Assembly (NCBI GenBank): GCA_019637225.1
Contig: JAHBWC010000015.1
Location: 45,923 to 109,922 of the forward strand
DNA: 64,000 bases
Reading direction: 5' to 3'
Source of the DNA: Labilithrix sp.
GTDB taxonomy: Bacteria; Myxococcota_A; Polyangia; Polyangiales; Polyangiaceae
A program made the translations under genes and the position numbers. Of the stretch, positions 18,132-27,299 are shown piece after piece; the stretch's first letter is position 1, and every line of letters begins with the position of its first letter. Below the pieces are notes generated by a model, which was not told where the DNA came from, ran no database searches, and saw nothing but the letters and a program-made list of their open reading frames with translations.

Positions 18132-21100
18132 TCTTCGCCGAATCCTCGTCCTCGGAGCCGGGCCGATCGTCATCGGCCAGGGCTGCGAGTTCGACTACTC
18201 CGGGACGCAAGGGATCCGCGCGCTCCGCGCCGAGGGCTACGAGGTCGTCCTCGTCAACTCGAACCCGGCGACGATCATGACGGACCCGGAGCTCGCCGAC
18301 CGGACGTACGTCGAGCCGCTCGATCTCCGCGCCGCCCGCGCGATCGTCGAGAAGGAGCGCCCCAGCGCGATCCTCCCGACGCTCGGCGGACAGACGGCGC
18401 TGAACCTCGCCCTCGGCCTCGAGGACGACGGCACCCTCGCGCGCCTCGGCGTCGAGCTGCTCGGCGCGCGCCCCGCCGCCATCCGCAAGGCCGAGGACCG
18501 CGCGCTCTTCAAGGCCGCGATGGAGAAGATCGGCCTCGCGTGCCCGCGCGCCGTGGTCGCGCGCTCGATCGACGAGGCGCGTGCGGCGCTCCGCGACCTC
18601 GGCCTCCCGCTCATCCTGCGGCCGTCGTTCACGCTCGGCGGCACCGGCGGCGGCATCGTCCGCAGCGAAGACGAGCTCGAAGCCAAGGTCCTCCTCGCGC
18701 TCTCCGAGTCGCCCTCGCACGAGGTGCTCGTCGAGGAGAGCCTCCTCGGTTGGAAGGAGTTCGAGCTCGAGGTCATCCGCGACCGCAAGGACAACTTCAT
18801 CGTCGTCTGCACGATCGAGAACCTCGACCCGCTCGGCGTCCACACCGGCGACTCGATCACCGTCGCCCCGGCGATGACGCTGACCGACAAGGAGTACCAG
18901 CGGCTCCGCGACGCCGCGCGCGCGGTCATGAGCGAGATCGGCGTCGAGACCGGCGGCGCGAACGTGCAGTTCGCGGTGCGCCCGGACGACGGCGCGATGC
19001 GCGTCATCGAGATGAACCCGCGCGTGTCGCGCTCGAGCGCGCTCGCCTCGAAGGCCACGGGCTACCCGATCGCGAAGATCGCGACGAAGCTCGCGGTCGG
19101 CTACAGCCTCGACGAGCTCCGGAACGACCTCACCGGCACGAGCGCCGCGTTCGAGCCCGCGATCGACTACGTCGTCGTGAAGTGGCCGCGCTTCGCGTTC
19201 GACAAGTTCCCCGACGCCGACGACGCGCTCGGCACGCAGATGAAGAGCGTGGGCGAGACGATGGCGATCGGGCGCACCTTCGCCGAGGCGGTCCAGAAGG
19301 CCGCACGCGGCCTCGAGACCGGGCTCGACGGGCTCACCCCGGCGTCGCCCGAGCCCGGGCCGCTCGCGCGCATCCTCGAGCTCGCGGCGCGGCCGAACGA
19401 TCGGCGCCTCCTCCACGTCGTCGACGCGCTCCGCGCCGGCGCGAGCCACGCGGACGTCGTCGCGGCGACCGCGATCGATCCCTGGTTCATCGCCCAGCTC
19501 CAGCGCGTCGTCGACGCCGAGCGCGCCGCCGCCGACGGCGGCAAGGCGGGCCTCGCGCAGGCCGAGCGCATGACCGCGCTGAAGCGAGTGGGGGTGTCCG
19601 ACGCGCGCCTCGCGAAGCTCGTCGGCGCCACGGAGGACGAGGTCCGCGCGATGCGGGACGAGGCCGGCGTCAGGCCGACGTTCGCGCGCGTCGACACGTG
19701 CGCCGCGGAGATCCCCGGCACGACGCCGTACCTCTACGCGACCTGGGAGAGCGAGAGCGACGACGCGCCGCGGTCGGGCACCGGCAAGCCGAAGGTCGTC
19801 GTGCTCGGCGCCGGGCCGAACCGCATCGGGCAGGGCATCGAGTTCGACTACTGCTGCGTCCACGCGGTCGCCGCCGCGCGCGAGCTCGGGTTCGAGGCGA
19901 TCATGGTCAACTCGAACCCGGAGACGGTCTCCACCGACTACGACGTCGCCGACCGCCTCTACTTCGAGCCGATCACGCTCGAGACCGTCCTCGCGATCTG
20001 CGACGTCGAGAAGCCCGACGGAGTCCTCGTCCAGCTGGGCGGACAGACGCCGCTCCGCCTCGCCAACGCGCTCGCCGCGCGGGGCCTCCGGCTCTTCGGG
20101 ACGAGCGCCGACGCGATCGATCGCGCGGAGGACCGCGGTCGCTTCGACGCCGTGCTCGAGAAGCTCGGCCTCCGGCGGCCCGCGAGCGCGGTCGCGCGGT
20201 CGCGCGCCGACGTCCACGCCGCCGCCGATCGCCTCGGCTGGCCCGTGCTCGTGCGCCCGAGCTACGTGCTCGGAGGACGGGCGATGAAGGTCGCGCGGAC
20301 GGGGGAGGAGCTCGACGCGCACCTCGCGCGGATGCCGCTCGACTCCGACGACGCGGTGATCCTCGTCGATCGGTTCCTCGCCGACGCGATCGAGGTCGAC
20401 GTCGACTGCGTCTCGGACGGCAGCCGCGTCGTGATCGGCGCGGTGATGGAGCACCTCGAGCGCGCCGGGGTCCACTCGGGCGACTCCGCCACGGTGCTCC
20501 CGCCGCTGTCGCTCCGCGCGGACGTCGTCGACGAGATCGAGCGCGTGGTCCGGGCGCTCGCGCTCGAGCTCGGCGTCGTCGGCCTGATGAACACCCAGCT
20601 CGCCGTGAAGGACGACCAAGTCTACGTCCTCGAGGTCAACCCGCGCGCGAGCCGCACGGTGCCGTTCGTCTCGAAGGCGACCGGGATGCCGCTCGCGCGC
20701 ATCGCGACCAAGGTGATGCTCGGCAAGACGCTCGACGAGCTCGGCGTGAGCGATCCGCCGCTCGGCCGCCACGTCGCGGCGAAAGAGTGCGTGTTCCCGT
20801 TCAAGAAGCTGCCCGGCGCCGACACGGTGCTCGGCCCCGAGATGCGCTCGACCGGCGAGGTGATGGGCGTCGGCGAGACCGCCGCGCGCGCCTACGCGAA
20901 GGCGCTGCGCGCGATCGGCATCCAGCTCCGCGCGCCGCGCGCGGGTGAGAAGGCGAAGGCGCTGCTCGCGGTGTCGCGCTCCGACCAGAGCGTCGTCGTC
21001 GAGATCGCGCGGCGCCTCCGCGCCATCGGCTTCGCGATCGCGGCGGACACCGAGACGGCCGGCGCGCTGGCGGCTTCGCGGCTCCCGGCCGAGCCGCTCT

Positions 21101-21333
21101 CCAGAGACGCCGCGGAGGACGCGCTCCGTCGCGGCGACTTCGCCGTCGCGATCGTGACCGCCGAGGGCGACGAGGAGATCGCCCGTACGCGCCCGCTCCG
21201 GAGCGCCGCCCTCGCGCGCGGCATCCCGTGCTTCACGACGACCGCCCTCGCCCGCGCCGGGTGCTCCGCGCTCGAGGAGGACGACGGCACCGAGCACGTC
21301 CGCTCGCTCCAGGAGTGGTACGCGCTCGCCTGA
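18115..21333 (+). CDS. carB: Carbamoyl-phosphate synthase large subunit
   Basis: At 1,072 aa this is essentially the length of E. coli CarB (1,073). Two homologous halves are visible. The first opens with [20 protein letters not shown] and includes an ATP-grasp domain with [12 protein letters not shown]. The second opens with [20 protein letters not shown] and has RPSYVLGG. The last roughly 140 residues are the MGS-like allosteric domain. It produces carbamoyl phosphate, the co-substrate of the transcarbamylase at the head of the operon. The glutaminase partner carA is not in this window. The ATG at 18115 lies inside argC (17-bp overlap). The 3' end runs into a tandem repeat. Confidence 0.96.
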   Translation: MPRRADLRRILVLGAGPIVIGQGCEFDYSGTQGIRALRAEGYEVVLVNSNPATIMTDPELADRTYVEPLDLRAARAIVEKERPSAILPTLGGQTALNLALGLEDDGTLARLGVELLGARPAAIRKAEDRALFKAAMEKIGLACPRAVVARSIDEARAALRDLGLPLILRPSFTLGGTGGGIVRSEDELEAKVLLALSESPSHEVLVEESLLGWKEFELEVIRDRKDNFIVVCTIENLDPLGVHTGDSITVAPAMTLTDKEYQRLRDAARAVMSEIGVETGGANVQFAVRPDDGAMRVIEMNPRVSRSSALASKATGYPIAKIATKLAVGYSLDELRNDLTGTSAAFEPAIDYVVVKWPRFAFDKFPDADDALGTQMKSVGETMAIGRTFAEAVQKAARGLETGLDGLTPASPEPGPLARILELAARPNDRRLLHVVDALRAGASHADVVAATAIDPWFIAQLQRVVDAERAAADGGKAGLAQAERMTALKRVGVSDARLAKLVGATEDEVRAMRDEAGVRPTFARVDTCAAEIPGTTPYLYATWESESDDAPRSGTGKPKVVVLGAGPNRIGQGIEFDYCCVHAVAAARELGFEAIMVNSNPETVSTDYDVADRLYFEPITLETVLAICDVEKPDGVLVQLGGQTPLRLANALAARGLRLFGTSADAIDRAEDRGRFDAVLEKLGLRRPASAVARSRADVHAAADRLGWPVLVRPSYVLGGRAMKVARTGEELDAHLARMPLDSDDAVILVDRFLADAIEVDVDCVSDGSRVVIGAVMEHLERAGVHSGDSATVLPPLSLRADVVDEIERVVRALALELGVVGLMNTQLAVKDDQVYVLEVNPRASRTVPFVSKATGMPLARIATKVMLGKTLDELGVSDPPLGRHVAAKECVFPFKKLPGADTVLGPEMRSTGEVMGVGETAARAYAKALRAIGIQLRAPRAGEKAKALLAVSRSDQSVVVEIARRLRAIGFAIAADTETAGALAASRLPAEPLSRDAAEDALRRGDFAVAIVTAEGDEEIARTRPLRSAALARGIPCFTTTALARAGCSALEEDDGTEHVRSLQEWYALA

Positions 21334-21413
21334 GCGAGGCGGCGCCTCGCACGCACGCGCCCGAGCGAGGCTTCGCTGCGAACGCGCTCGCCCGAGCGAG
21401 GCGGCGCTCTGGG
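21327..21413. repeat. Imperfect 31-bp tandem repeat (about 2.8 copies) across the carB stop codon
   Basis: Units start at 21327, 21358 and 21389 and share CGCC(T/C)GAGCGAGGC followed by a more variable half. The first unit contains the carB TGA; in the other two the equivalent triplet is CGA. The third runs up to the stop codon of the acyl-CoA dehydrogenase at 21415. This looks like local duplication of the gene's 3' end. Confidence 0.75.
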
Positions 21414-21414
21414 A

Positions 21415-22563
21415 TCAGGACAGGACGCTGCGCGCGATCACGATCCGCTGCACCTCGCTGGTGCCCTCGTAGATCGTCGTGACGCGCACGTCGCGGAGGT
21501 GCCGCTCGGCGGCGAACTCGCGGATGTAGCCGTACCCGCCGTGGATCTGAACGGCCTTGTTGCAGATGCGGTTCGCCGCTTCGGTCGCGAAGACCTTCGC
21601 CATCGAGGCCTCGCGCGAGAACAGCCGGCCGTTCTCCTTCAGCCACGCCGCGCGCATCGCGAGCAGGTGGGCGGCGTCGAGCTCGACCTGCATGTCGGCG
21701 AGCTTCCACTGCGTCGCCTGGAACTCGCTGATGGGCTTGTCGAACTGCTTGCGGTCCTTCGCGTACGCCACGCTCTCCTCGAGCGCGGCGCGGGCGATGC
21801 CGATCGCCTGGCAGCTGATGCCGATGCGCCCGCCGTCGAGCGCCATCATCGCGATCTTGAAGCCGCCGTTGAGCTCGCCGAGGAGCGCGGACGCCGGCAC
21901 GCGGCAGCCCTCGAACGTGAGGCCGACGGTGTTCGAACCGCGGATCCCCATCTTGTCCTCGGCCTTGCCGATCTTGAGACCGGGCGTACCGCCCTCGACG
22001 AGGAAGCACGAGATGCCGCGCGTACCCGGCAGCTCGTTGCGGTCGCCGGTCCGCGCCCAGACGACCATCACGCCCGCGTGGGCGCCGCTCGTGATCCACT
22101 GCTTCTGGCCGTCGAGGACCCAGCCGTCGCCGTCCTTCTTCGCGGTGGTGCGCATCGAGCCCGGATCGCTCCCCGCCTCCGGCTCCGAGAGCGCGAACGC
22201 GCCCGCCGCGTACTGTCCGCTCGCGAGCTTGGGGTTATACTTCTTCCGCTGCTCGTCGGTGCCGAACTTGGCGATGACCTCGCCGACCATGTTCGTCACG
22301 GCCATCGTCACCGCGGTCGAGGCGCAGGCGCGCGCGACCTCCTGCATCGCGAGCGCGTAGGCGACCGCGCCGGCGCCCGCGCCGCCGAGCTCCTCGGGGA
22401 CGTTGACCGCCATGAGGCCGAGCTCCGCCAGGCCCTTCAAGATGGCGCGGGGGAAGCGCTCCTCGCGATCGATCGCGGCCGCCTCGGGCAAGATGACGCG
22501 CGTCGCGTAGTCACGCGCCGCGCTCTGAACCATCGTCTGGGTCTCGTTCGGGGAGAGGTCCAT
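21415..22563 (-). CDS. Acyl-CoA dehydrogenase
   Basis: This 382-aa flavoprotein has the three ACAD domains. The helical N domain begins LSPNETQTMVQSAARDYA. The beta domain has FALSEPEAGSDPGSM and KQWITSGAHAGVMVV. The C-terminal helical domain has IHGGYGYIREFAAERHLRD. The catalytic base is E366 in IYEGTSEVQRIVI. Position and sequence fit short/medium-chain (butyryl-CoA-type) dehydrogenases that pass electrons to ETF; the chain-length preference cannot be read from sequence alone. A second ACAD with the same architecture lies at 23650-24792, separated by a lipoprotein gene. Both are on the minus strand. Confidence 0.93.
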   Translation of the reverse strand: MDLSPNETQTMVQSAARDYATRVILPEAAAIDREERFPRAILKGLAELGLMAVNVPEELGGAGAGAVAYALAMQEVARACASTAVTMAVTNMVGEVIAKFGTDEQRKKYNPKLASGQYAAGAFALSEPEAGSDPGSMRTTAKKDGDGWVLDGQKQWITSGAHAGVMVVWARTGDRNELPGTRGISCFLVEGGTPGLKIGKAEDKMGIRGSNTVGLTFEGCRVPASALLGELNGGFKIAMMALDGGRIGISCQAIGIARAALEESVAYAKDRKQFDKPISEFQATQWKLADMQVELDAAHLLAMRAAWLKENGRLFSREASMAKVFATEAANRICNKAVQIHGGYGYIREFAAERHLRDVRVTTIYEGTSEVQRIVIARSVLS

Positions 22564-22648
22564 CGCAAGTCTCCAGGCCGGCGCGAGCGGAGCGGCCGGC
22601 CGCTGTCGGCCCGAGCGCCGCGCGGGCGACGCTCCGAGGGCCGGGCCG

Positions 22649-23521
22649 TCAAAGCGAGAAGGTCACCTTCGCCGCGTAGCTGCCGGGGCTCGGCAAGGAC
22701 AGGGTCTTCAGCGCGTCGACGATGCAGTCGACCTTTTCCGCGCCTTCCTTGCCGGGCGGAGTGACGCCGATCGCCTTGAACCTGCCGCCGTGATCGCCGC
22801 CCGCCTTCGTCGCGGTGGCGGCGCCCGGCTTGTGGCCCTTGCCCGAGTGGTGCCCGCCCTTGCCCTGCCCCGCGCCGTTGCCCTTCCCCGATCCGCCGCC
22901 CGAGCCGGGCTCGGCGTCACCGGGCTCGACGTACGCCGTCACGTGGAAGTCGCCCGAGACGCCGCTCTTGCACTTCTCGACGCTCTTCTTCGCGTCCTTG
23001 TCGTCGTCGAGCGCGCCGATCACCTTCTCCGGTCCCCACGACGTCGGCGGGCGCTCGCTCCCGCCCGGCCAGCCGAAGCCGTTCCGCACCTCGGCCTCGC
23101 CGCCCACGGGCTTCGGCCAGTCGGTCGCGCCGAACAGGTCGAGGATGCACTTTTCGGTCTCGCGATCGCCGAGCGTCGACTCCTCGAACCAGGAGTACTT
23201 GACCCGCCCGTCCTTGCCGACGCGCATGAAGACCTTCACGTCGCCGGCGAGGTAGTCGACGCGATCGCGTCCCTGCTTGTGGCAGGTCTCGAGCTTCGCC
23301 TGCAGCGCGTCGAACTTCTTCTCGACGGCGCGCTGATCGATCGAGCCGAGCTCCTGCTCGATCGTCGGGCCGCCGCTCGGCGTCTCTCGCGTCGGCTCCT
23401 CTTTCACCGCCTCTTCCGTCTTCGGCGGCGGCGTCGTCCCGCCGCAAGCGGCGACGGAGAGCGAGAGGCCCGCGACGAGACAGAGAGCGCTACGACGAGA
23501 GCGGATGGGCGAGAGGCTCAT
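22649..23521 (-). CDS. Lipoprotein with AgmX/PglI-like region
   Basis: This 290-aa protein has a type II signal peptide with lipobox SVAACG (C26). A charged linker follows (PPPKTEEAVKEEPTRETPSGG), then two similar modules separated by a Gly/Lys/His-rich spacer (GSGKGNGAGQGKGGHHSGKGHK). The first module (DVKVFMRVGKDGRVKYSWFE, STLGDRETEKCILDLFGATDWP) follows the strand-helix pattern of the AgmX/PglI C-terminal domain found in myxobacterial proteins. The second module ends IVDALKTLSLPSPGSYAAKV. Probably outer-membrane or periplasmic. It sits between two acyl-CoA dehydrogenase genes with gaps of 85 and 128 bp, and a link to fatty-acid metabolism is not evident. Confidence 0.75.
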   Translation of the reverse strand: MSLSPIRSRRSALCLVAGLSLSVAACGGTTPPPKTEEAVKEEPTRETPSGGPTIEQELGSIDQRAVEKKFDALQAKLETCHKQGRDRVDYLAGDVKVFMRVGKDGRVKYSWFEESTLGDRETEKCILDLFGATDWPKPVGGEAEVRNGFGWPGGSERPPTSWGPEKVIGALDDDKDAKKSVEKCKSGVSGDFHVTAYVEPGDAEPGSGGGSGKGNGAGQGKGGHHSGKGHKPGAATATKAGGDHGGRFKAIGVTPPGKEGAEKVDCIVDALKTLSLPSPGSYAAKVTFSL

Positions 23522-23649
23522 GGGGTTTCCTCGGTGGTCTTCCGGAGACGTTCGGTTCTTGCACGCACGGAACGGAGTCGACGGTCGGGCTCAAGACCCT
23601 CGGCGCCGCGGCCGAAGGGAGGCCGCGAGGCTCGGGCCGCGCTCGGCCA

Positions 23650-24792
<1,143 letters not shown>

Positions 24793-24849
24793 CGCCGCAG
24801 TCCTAGTCGGGCCTCCGCGTGGCCTCAAGAGCTACGGGCGGTCCGCCGC

Positions 24850-25617
24850 TCAGCCCGCGCGGAGCGCGACGACCACGCGCCAGACGACGGCGGCCGCGAG
24901 CAGGAGCACGACGACGAGCGCCGCGACCGCGCCCTTCGAGACCCGCTGCATGCTCCGCCGTTGCTCGAGCAGCTCGCGCGGCGGCGGCGTCCGCATCGAC
25001 TGGATGCCCGCGCCGTTGAGCACGACCTCGGCCTTGCGGAGGAACTGCTCCCACTCCTGCTGGCTGATGTCGAGCGCGGTCCGGAAGCGCACCTCGTTCA
25101 TGATCGCGACGTGGTCGTAGTCACGGAGCTCTGCGCGAAGCTCGACCTGGTTCACGGTCCCGGCCACGAGCACCGCGTAGCCCTCGCGGCGCGGACGAAG
25201 GCGCAGGTGCTGGAGCGCTTGCTTGCCTCCGCCGGTCGACATGCCTTGAGGCGCGGTCAGCTCGACGGCGTACGCGCCCGCGCCGATCGCGAAGTCTCGG
25301 AACGCTTCGGTCACCGAGTCGGCGAGAGAGACGAACTTGCGCGCGAGGCGCGTCCGCAGCGCTTCGGGGTCGCGCGATCCGTCGCTGTTCTCCTCCGCGC
25401 CGCCGGCGGGCGGCGAGGCCGCGGGCGCCGGGGCCGCGGGCGCCGGGGGATCGGCGCCGCCGATCTCGAGGGCGTCGAGCGCCGCGCCGGGCTGGAGCTC
25501 GGCGATCGCGGCGGCGGCCTGGCTCTCCAGCGCCGCGCCCTCTCCGGCGAGCTCGCCTTCGCGCTGCTTCGCGTACGCGTCGACCTCGAACTTCTCCATC
25601 TTCCGGGTGCCGGACAT
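24850..25617 (-). CDS. Tail-anchored protein of unknown family, paralogue A
   Basis: This 255-aa protein has no N-terminal signal but a single hydrophobic segment at the extreme C terminus (about 229-250, VAALVVVLLLAAAVVWRVVV). That is a tail-anchor topology with the bulk of the protein in the cytoplasm. Residues 50-80 are an Ala/Pro/Glu linker. The conserved core (85-205) has STGGG (127-131), RPRREGYAVLVAGTV (141-155), and DHVAIMNEVRFR then QEWEQFLRKAEVVLN. The protein at 25774-26322 has the same core. A -10-like TAGGAT (25635-25630) ends 12 bp before the ATG. Function is not recognised. Confidence 0.75.
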   Translation of the reverse strand: MSGTRKMEKFEVDAYAKQREGELAGEGAALESQAAAAIAELQPGAALDALEIGGADPPAPAAPAPAASPPAGGAEENSDGSRDPEALRTRLARKFVSLADSVTEAFRDFAIGAGAYAVELTAPQGMSTGGGKQALQHLRLRPRREGYAVLVAGTVNQVELRAELRDYDHVAIMNEVRFRTALDISQQEWEQFLRKAEVVLNGAGIQSMRTPPPRELLEQRRSMQRVSKGAVAALVVVLLLAAAVVWRVVVALRAG

Positions 25618-25707
25618 GGGCGGAGAAGTATCCTATCACGCCCAGTCGAACGGGCCGACAAGAGTGCCTACGGGCCGCCCGCCCCCTCTCGAAATCAGGC
25701 TCGCTCG

Positions 25708-25785
25708 TGACGGGCGGGCTCTCAGGGCCCTCGCGACAGGCGGGCCCTCAGGGCCCTCGTGACGGGCGGGCCCTCAGGGCCCGAC
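25708..25785. repeat. Three 26-bp near-identical tandem repeats overlapping a stop codon
   Basis: Units at 25708-25733, 25734-25759 and 25760-25785 follow TGACGGGCGGGCCCTCAGGG with one or two changes, then CCCTCG. The third unit overlaps the stop codon (25776-25774, minus strand) and last codons of paralogue B; the others extend into the gap towards paralogue A. GGGCCC palindromes flank the TCA. This resembles tandem growth of a gene's 3' end. Confidence 0.85.
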
Positions 25786-26322
25786 GGTGCGCATCACGCG
25801 GTAGACGACGATCGCCGCGAGCGCGAGGACGAAGACGAAGACGACGAGCGCCGGCAACGACAGCCTGCCGAGCGCCTTCCGCTGCGCGAGGAGCTCCGGC
25901 GACGGCGGGACGCGCCGCGAGCGTACGCGCGCCAGGTTGAGCACCACGTCGAGCTTCTTGAGGAACTCGGCGTACTCCTCGGCGTCGATCTCGAGCGGCC
26001 GGCGGAAGCGGATCTCGTGGAGCACCGCGACGTGCTCGAAGGTCCGGACCTCCGCGAACGACGTCACCGGATCGACCGTGCCGACGACGACGACGGCGTA
26101 CCCCTTCCGGCGTGGCACGAGGCGGATGCTCTGGCGGGCCTGCGCGCCGCCTCCGGTCGAGGGTCCCTCGGGGCCCTTCAGGTCGACGCGGTAGTCGGCG
26201 GCGCCCATGTGGAAGCCGTCGAAGCCGTCCGTCACCGTCTCCGCGAGCGACGCCGCTTGGTTCGCGACCTGCGTGCGAAGCGCCTCGAGCTCGCGTTCAC
26301 GTTCGCTGTCCAGACTCACCAC
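25774..26322 (-). CDS. Tail-anchored protein of unknown family, paralogue B
   Basis: This 182-aa protein is started at GTG 26322, because a -10-like TATGAT (26333-26328) ends just 5 bp upstream, implying a leaderless message. The core matches paralogue A: STGGG, VPRRKGYAVVVVGTV, EHVAVLHEIRFRRPLEIDAEEY and EFLKKLDVVLN. It lacks A's Ala/Pro linker. A C-terminal membrane helix (about 152-176, LPALVVFVFVLALAAIVVYRV) anchors it. The stop lies inside a tandem repeat. The two genes may act as a pair at the cytoplasmic face of the membrane; no function is known. Confidence 0.75.
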   Translation of the reverse strand: MVSLDSERERELEALRTQVANQAASLAETVTDGFDGFHMGAADYRVDLKGPEGPSTGGGAQARQSIRLVPRRKGYAVVVVGTVDPVTSFAEVRTFEHVAVLHEIRFRRPLEIDAEEYAEFLKKLDVVLNLARVRSRRVPPSPELLAQRKALGRLSLPALVVFVFVLALAAIVVYRVMRTVGP

Positions 26323-26327
26323 TCCGC

Positions 26328-26333
26328 ATCATA
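26328..26333 (-). promoter_or_regulatory. Putative -10 element (TATGAT) for paralogue B
   Basis: TATGAT on the minus strand is one base from the TATAAT consensus and ends 5 bp before the GTG start at 26322. Transcription would begin at or inside the start codon. Confidence 0.45.
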
Positions 26334-26385
26334 CTCGGCGCGGCGCGGGAAAAGGACCCTTTCGCGCCTCCACCGCCTCAGGCGT

Positions 26386-26451
26386 CGCTCTCAGCCATCG
26401 CTCCCTGGGGCACCGCTCCTAGGGCACCGCTCTCAGCCATCGCTCCCTGGG
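26386..26451. repeat. 24-bp direct repeats downstream of the HAD phosphatase gene
   Basis: CGCTCTCAGCCATCGCTCCC plus TGGG occurs at 26386-26409 and again at 26428-26451. A decayed partial copy (GGCACCGCTCCTAGGGCACC) lies between. The CTCAGCC core also matches the stop region of the phosphatase gene (GCTCAGCCC near 26479-26487), so the array may be a degenerate duplication of that end. Confidence 0.7.
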
Positions 26452-26480
26452 CGCCGCCCGCCGGGGGCCGGCCCCCGCGC

Positions 26481-27254
26481 TCAGCCCTGCTCGAGCACGA
26501 CGAGGTCGGGGACCTCGGCCGCGCGCTCGACGAGGCGCGCCTTGGGTCGAATCGCGACCGGGTGGCGCGCCTCGCGGAGCATCGCCACGTCGAAGGCGTT
26601 GTCGCCGAACGCCGCGTAGAGGACGCGCTCGGCGCCGAGCCGCTCGCGCAGGTGGACGACCTTCCCCGGCCCGTACGGGATCGGCCGCTCGACGGCGGCG
26701 ACGACGATCCCCTCCGCGTTGTACGCCTCGCGCGCGGCCATCGCGTTCGCGACGTCGACGCCGACGATCCGCGCGGCCTGCTCGACGATCGATCGAGGCG
26801 AGGCGCTCACCAGGAACACGTCGATGCCCGCCCGCCGCGCGTGCTCGACGATCCGGATGGCCTCGCCGTGCAGGCGACCGCGGAGGCCGATCGCCACGAT
26901 GACCTCCTCGGAGAAGCGGTCGAGCTCCGCGCGTGACCAGCCCGCGGCGGCCCACGTCATGATCTCGCAGACGCGCTCCTCGGGGAACGTGCCCGCGAGG
27001 TACGCGCGGTAGATCCGATGGGCGATCTCGCGCGGGCTGCCCGACGGATCGACGCCCTCCGCGGCGGCCTCGCGGGCGAGCGCCTCGCGCGCGGCGTCGT
27101 GCACCCCACGCTCGAGCAGGGCGTCGAAGAAGTCCTCGCCGATGTCGCCGGCCCAGAGCGTGCCGTCGCCGTCGAAGGCGATCGCGCCGCCCGGATCGCG
27201 CGCCCGCGCTTCGTCGATGGCGACGACGACCTCGTTGACGCTGACCGTACGCAC
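26481..27254 (-). CDS. HAD-superfamily phosphatase (SerB-like)
   Basis: The 257-aa protein has all HAD motifs: motif I AFDGDGTLWAGD, with nucleophile D28 and acid D30; motif II FLVSASPRS; the motif III lysine in YGPGKVVHL; and motif IV FGDNAFDVAML. The helical cap between motifs I and II (about 40-130) and the overall layout resemble phosphoserine phosphatase/PSP-like HADs. It presumably dephosphorylates a small metabolite; substrate unknown. The start is GTG at 27254, where TATCCT (27268-27263) ends 8 bp upstream. Oriented with ygiQ upstream, 45 bp away. Confidence 0.85.
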   Translation of the reverse strand: MRTVSVNEVVVAIDEARARDPGGAIAFDGDGTLWAGDIGEDFFDALLERGVHDAAREALAREAAAEGVDPSGSPREIAHRIYRAYLAGTFPEERVCEIMTWAAAGWSRAELDRFSEEVIVAIGLRGRLHGEAIRIVEHARRAGIDVFLVSASPRSIVEQAARIVGVDVANAMAAREAYNAEGIVVAAVERPIPYGPGKVVHLRERLGAERVLYAAFGDNAFDVAMLREARHPVAIRPKARLVERAAEVPDLVVLEQG

Positions 27255-27262
27255 CGCCGATC

Positions 27263-27268
27263 AGGATA
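27263..27268 (-). promoter_or_regulatory. Putative -10 element (TATCCT) for the HAD phosphatase gene
   Basis: TATCCT on the minus strand ends 8 bp before the GTG start at 27254, in the short gap after ygiQ. It suggests the phosphatase gene can be transcribed on its own with almost no leader. Confidence 0.4.
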
Positions 27269-27299
27269 CGCGCGGCGCGCTCCGTTCGGCATCCCGCTT

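Noticed and set aside
17821..21297. An 1,158-codon minus-strand frame across carB
   Set aside because: Antisense shadow of carB, which has full-length family motifs.
25708..26451. The clustered short repeats considered as a CRISPR array
   Set aside because: Units are directly adjacent without unique spacers, differ between sites, and overlap gene ends; no cas genes are nearby.
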